Assembly (NCBI GenBank): GCA_002279765.1
Contig: NCCR01000159.1
Span: 7,676 to 17,166 of the forward strand
DNA length: 9,491 nt
DNA from: Verrucomicrobia bacterium 12-59-8
GTDB taxonomy: Bacteria > Verrucomicrobiota > Verrucomicrobiae > Verrucomicrobiales > Verrucomicrobiaceae
Reading direction: 5' to 3'
Below the pieces are notes generated by a model. The model did no database searches. It had not been told where the DNA came from and saw only the letters and a list, made by a program, of their open reading frames with translations. This document shows, in pieces, positions 7,797-9,491 of the stretch (the first letter of the stretch is position 1; each line of letters opens with the position of its first letter). The position numbers and the translations under genes were made by a program.

Positions 7797-7810
7797 TCAA
7801 TTCTAATTGA
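7797..7810. promoter_or_regulatory. Perfect 14-bp inverted repeat abutting the -35 box (candidate operator)
   Basis: TCAATT-CT-AATTGA is a perfect inverted repeat with a two-base centre, ending two bases before the TTGACA at 7813. The short centre makes it a poor RNA hairpin but a plausible site for a dimeric DNA-binding repressor or activator. It lies 7 bp after the carB stop codon and has no U-tract that would make it a terminator. Confidence 0.4.
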
Positions 7811-7812
7811 GG

Positions 7813-7842
7813 TTGACACCGCCAGAATCAACGATTCATAAT
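7813..7842 (+). promoter_or_regulatory. Strong sigma70-like promoter of the downstream accessory operon
   Basis: TTGACA (7813-7818) is a perfect -35 box. CATAAT (7837-7842) matches five of six bases of the -10 consensus, at 18-bp spacing. The expected start is near 7849, giving a leader of about 23 bases before the ATG at 7872. It is the best promoter in the window. Confidence 0.65.
7825..7837. promoter_or_regulatory. Inverted repeat within the promoter spacer (candidate operator)
   Basis: GAATC-AAC-GATTC is a perfect 5-3-5 inverted repeat located between the -35 and -10 boxes and sharing the first base of the -10 box. A protein bound here would block RNA polymerase. It differs in sequence from the palindrome at 7797-7810, so the two need not bind the same factor. 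Confidence 0.35.
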
Positions 7843-7871
7843 TGCTTTTCTAATTTAAGACAGGCAACTAA

Positions 7872-9026
7872 ATGGCTTTTCATTCCTCCGCCTCACTTCT
7901 AAGGCCCATTCTCCAGGATTGTTACGCGGGGTTTATTGAGAGCTTAGCTGCTGATGAACAGAGGCATGCAATAACAGCCTATAATCTTCTCCGTGATCCC
8001 AGGATCGCGCAAACTCGGATTCTTGATATCGAAACTTGGCTCGCGACACAGCTTTCAGGTGCAACATCCATTGTACTAACGCAGTCGGACATTGAAGAGT
8101 TTCTTTATGGTGGCAAGCCGCCACTGGAAAATGAGCAACGGTTAATAATGTTGCGCGAAGGAATTCAAAAGCTCTTTAGCGGTTATCGTTGGAAGCGAAT
8201 TCATTCCCCCGAATTGTTGATTACGAGGCAAGCTACTTATCTGAATGCTTTGGTGAACGACGAAAACCTAAATGCATTCAAAGGTCCATTGCACCCCTGC
8301 TTTGAACTGTCTACAGTGATCATCCTGCGCGAAGGGCTAATCAAAACATTATACGCAGGTAAACCCGACATTCCCAAAATATTAGAATGGGTGGATACTG
8401 CTCATTCGTATTTGACACCGGCACGTGCAAGAAAACCAACACTTTCTCAATGGGATGCCACCTGCTCATGGTTGGAGTCGTTGGACTCCAGATCTCCCGA
8501 TTTAAGACTTCTTCTGGAACGACTTAATGAGAATCGGTGCGCCACCCGCTGGGCTACATGTTGGAGTGAACTCAATGATTATTTGGATTTACATCGAAAT
8601 GGAAAAAATGAATCTGCTCAAGCATGGTGCGATGCAGTTGGTGTTGATTATGTTGAGCGGCTGCCGGTGATGCTATTTGTGTACCCTGTGCCATCTGGAG
8701 AGCGCTTGGTAAGGCCGACTCAGTTGGAGTCTGGCTGGAATCCGCTTCACTTTCCAAGTCCGGAGTCCGCTGTTGCGGGTCATCCTATGGATCTTTTTTC
8801 CCTACCTACATCCACTTCCGCGCAAGTTTTGCCCGAATGGGTTCACTTGCCCGGCAGCCTTGATCCTGAACATTTTAAATGTTGCCGGATTACTACAGGA
8901 AGTTCTCAGGATACCACGATCCTCCCGTACCTCCGGCGCAGTCATTGGCAAAGATTGGAAGCCAAATACGGCAGATTGGAACTGGAATCAATGATGCCCC
9001 CTGCGGCAGGATTTGCTTCCTCTTAA
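7872..9026 (+). CDS. Hypothetical protein, 384 aa, first gene of an accessory operon
   Basis: I do not recognise this protein. It has no signal peptide or membrane segment, so it is probably cytoplasmic. Residues 1 to ~250 look mostly alpha-helical and amphipathic, with many Leu, Glu and Arg and regularly scattered Trp (for example 'ILEWVDTAHSYL', 'QWDATCSWLESL', 'RWATCWSELNDYL'). From about 265 the character changes to a more beta- and loop-rich segment beginning 'RLPVMLFVYPVPSGERLVRP', with many Pro and Ser. No Walker, nuclease, helicase, helix-turn-helix or protease motif is visible. The start is supported by the promoter and by a weak purine-rich site (AGACAGG) about 9 bases upstream. Codon use includes TTA, ATA and AGG, rare in the neighbouring carB, and the DNA is AT-richer, suggesting acquisition by transfer. 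A partner gene follows after 20 bp. A mobile or conflict-system role is possible but unproven. Confidence 0.85.
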   Translation: MAFHSSASLLRPILQDCYAGFIESLAADEQRHAITAYNLLRDPRIAQTRILDIETWLATQLSGATSIVLTQSDIEEFLYGGKPPLENEQRLIMLREGIQKLFSGYRWKRIHSPELLITRQATYLNALVNDENLNAFKGPLHPCFELSTVIILREGLIKTLYAGKPDIPKILEWVDTAHSYLTPARARKPTLSQWDATCSWLESLDSRSPDLRLLLERLNENRCATRWATCWSELNDYLDLHRNGKNESAQAWCDAVGVDYVERLPVMLFVYPVPSGERLVRPTQLESGWNPLHFPSPESAVAGHPMDLFSLPTSTSAQVLPEWVHLPGSLDPEHFKCCRITTGSSQDTTILPYLRRSHWQRLEAKYGRLELESMMPPAAGFASS

Positions 9027-9046
9027 ACCACGTGTAACTTCTTCTT

Positions 9047-9491
9047 ATGCAAGATCTGTTCGAATCACCCGTCACCCGCCCATTTCAGCAGCGTGTGCAA
9101 ATTTGGCTGGACGATTCCAAAGGTGGAGCAGATTGTCTCAGTCAGTGGCTGCAAGGAGCGGGACTACCGCCTATAAATATGGCAGAAATGGAGCCCTATG
9201 AATGGGTGCTAGCCGCTACTCCACAAGAACAAAAGGAGCGCCTTGCAAAGCGGCTGTCATCATTGCTGGATGATCTTCCTCGGCATGCAAAGCGTTCCCT
9301 TAATCCAGAATGGTTTGCTGCTAATATTTTCCTGCTTTGCTCGAATTTGGCTCCGACTCGTTCTTTGGCAGATTCGCTATGCCGAACATTTGAGTTGAAT
9401 TCGCTATTCTCAGTGTTTCAACATCCAGTAGTAGCTCGTCACTATCGAGAAGCGCTAGGTATCCTCCAGATTGATAATCGCTTGGCAAAAC
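9047..9491 (+). CDS. Hypothetical protein, N-terminal 148 residues (3' truncated by window edge)
   Basis: An uninterrupted frame runs from the ATG at 9047 to the window end, starting MQDLFESPVTRPFQQRVQ and continuing for at least 148 codons. An in-frame TAA at 9035-9037 leaves 9047 as the first possible start. The visible part is predominantly helical, with Leu-rich stretches such as 'ERLAKRLSSLLDDLPRHAKRSL' in the middle and Trp in 'VQIWLDD', 'LSQWLQG', 'YEWVLAA' and 'PEWFAANIFLL'. This composition resembles the upstream partner. I recognise no family. It lies 20 bp after the 384-aa gene, in the same orientation and with similar base composition, so the two are very likely co-transcribed. 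No Shine-Dalgarno sequence is present; the bases before the ATG are CTTCTTCTT, so translation may depend on an alternative initiation mode. Its true length and C-terminal domains lie outside the window. Confidence 0.75.
   Translation, partial: MQDLFESPVTRPFQQRVQIWLDDSKGGADCLSQWLQGAGLPPINMAEMEPYEWVLAATPQEQKERLAKRLSSLLDDLPRHAKRSLNPEWFAANIFLLCSNLAPTRSLADSLCRTFELNSLFSVFQHPVVARHYREALGILQIDNRLAK

Noticed and set aside
7797..7810. Reading the palindrome after carB as an intrinsic terminator
   Set aside because: The loop is only two bases, the stem is all A/T apart from one pair, and no T-run follows; an operator is more plausible.
9013..9201. 62-codon plus-strand open frame starting before the last gene
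   Set aside because: It overlaps both the end of the 384-aa gene and the longer frame from 9047. Its translation is Arg/Ser-rich, while the 9047 frame remains open to the window end.

Overview
The window looks like a chromosomal segment from a Verrucomicrobiota bacterium, perhaps a Prosthecobacter/Verrucomicrobium relative. This is inferred from gene content: a secreted FG-GAP/VCBS-type propeller protein ending in a DLDGDxDLEV motif, a secreted metallopeptidase-like protein with an N-terminal SHD1-like domain (a combination typical of the Planctomycetes-Verrucomicrobia-Chlamydiae superphylum), moderately high GC, and gene starts with almost no Shine-Dalgarno sequences. No rRNA, tRNA, CRISPR array, insertion sequence or integrase was seen.

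Layout. 3-701 (+) is the 3' end of an FG-GAP-like beta-propeller protein. 776-1384 (+) is an L,D-transpeptidase (YkuD family) with a lipoprotein-like signal. 1385-1586 is a convergent intergenic stretch whose right end carries four 10-bp-phased GT(A/C)AAC units, running into the 3' end of the next gene. 1587-2801 (-) is a GT4-type glycosyltransferase. A 127-bp divergent spacer separates it from 2929-4260 (+), a secreted SHD1 plus HEXXH gluzincin-like protein. A 250-bp leader with possible RNA structure and a pyrimidine tract precedes 4511-7789 (+), carB, the large subunit of carbamoyl-phosphate synthase. No carA is present.

Downstream of carB the character changes. The sequence becomes AT-richer, with codons rare in carB (TTA, ATA, AGG). 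A near-consensus sigma70 promoter (TTGACA-N18-CATAAT) with two palindromes around its -35 box drives an unrecognised 384-aa gene (7872-9026). A second unrecognised gene follows 20 bp later (9047 to the window edge, incomplete). This pair looks like an accessory, tightly regulated two-gene (or longer) operon and is the best candidate for an undescribed system. Neither protein shows a motif I can name, so I assign no function.

The left genes do not form one pathway. The propeller protein, transpeptidase, glycosyltransferase and secreted peptidase all concern the envelope or exported proteins, while carB supplies carbamoyl phosphate for pyrimidine and arginine synthesis. They appear to be separately transcribed single genes.
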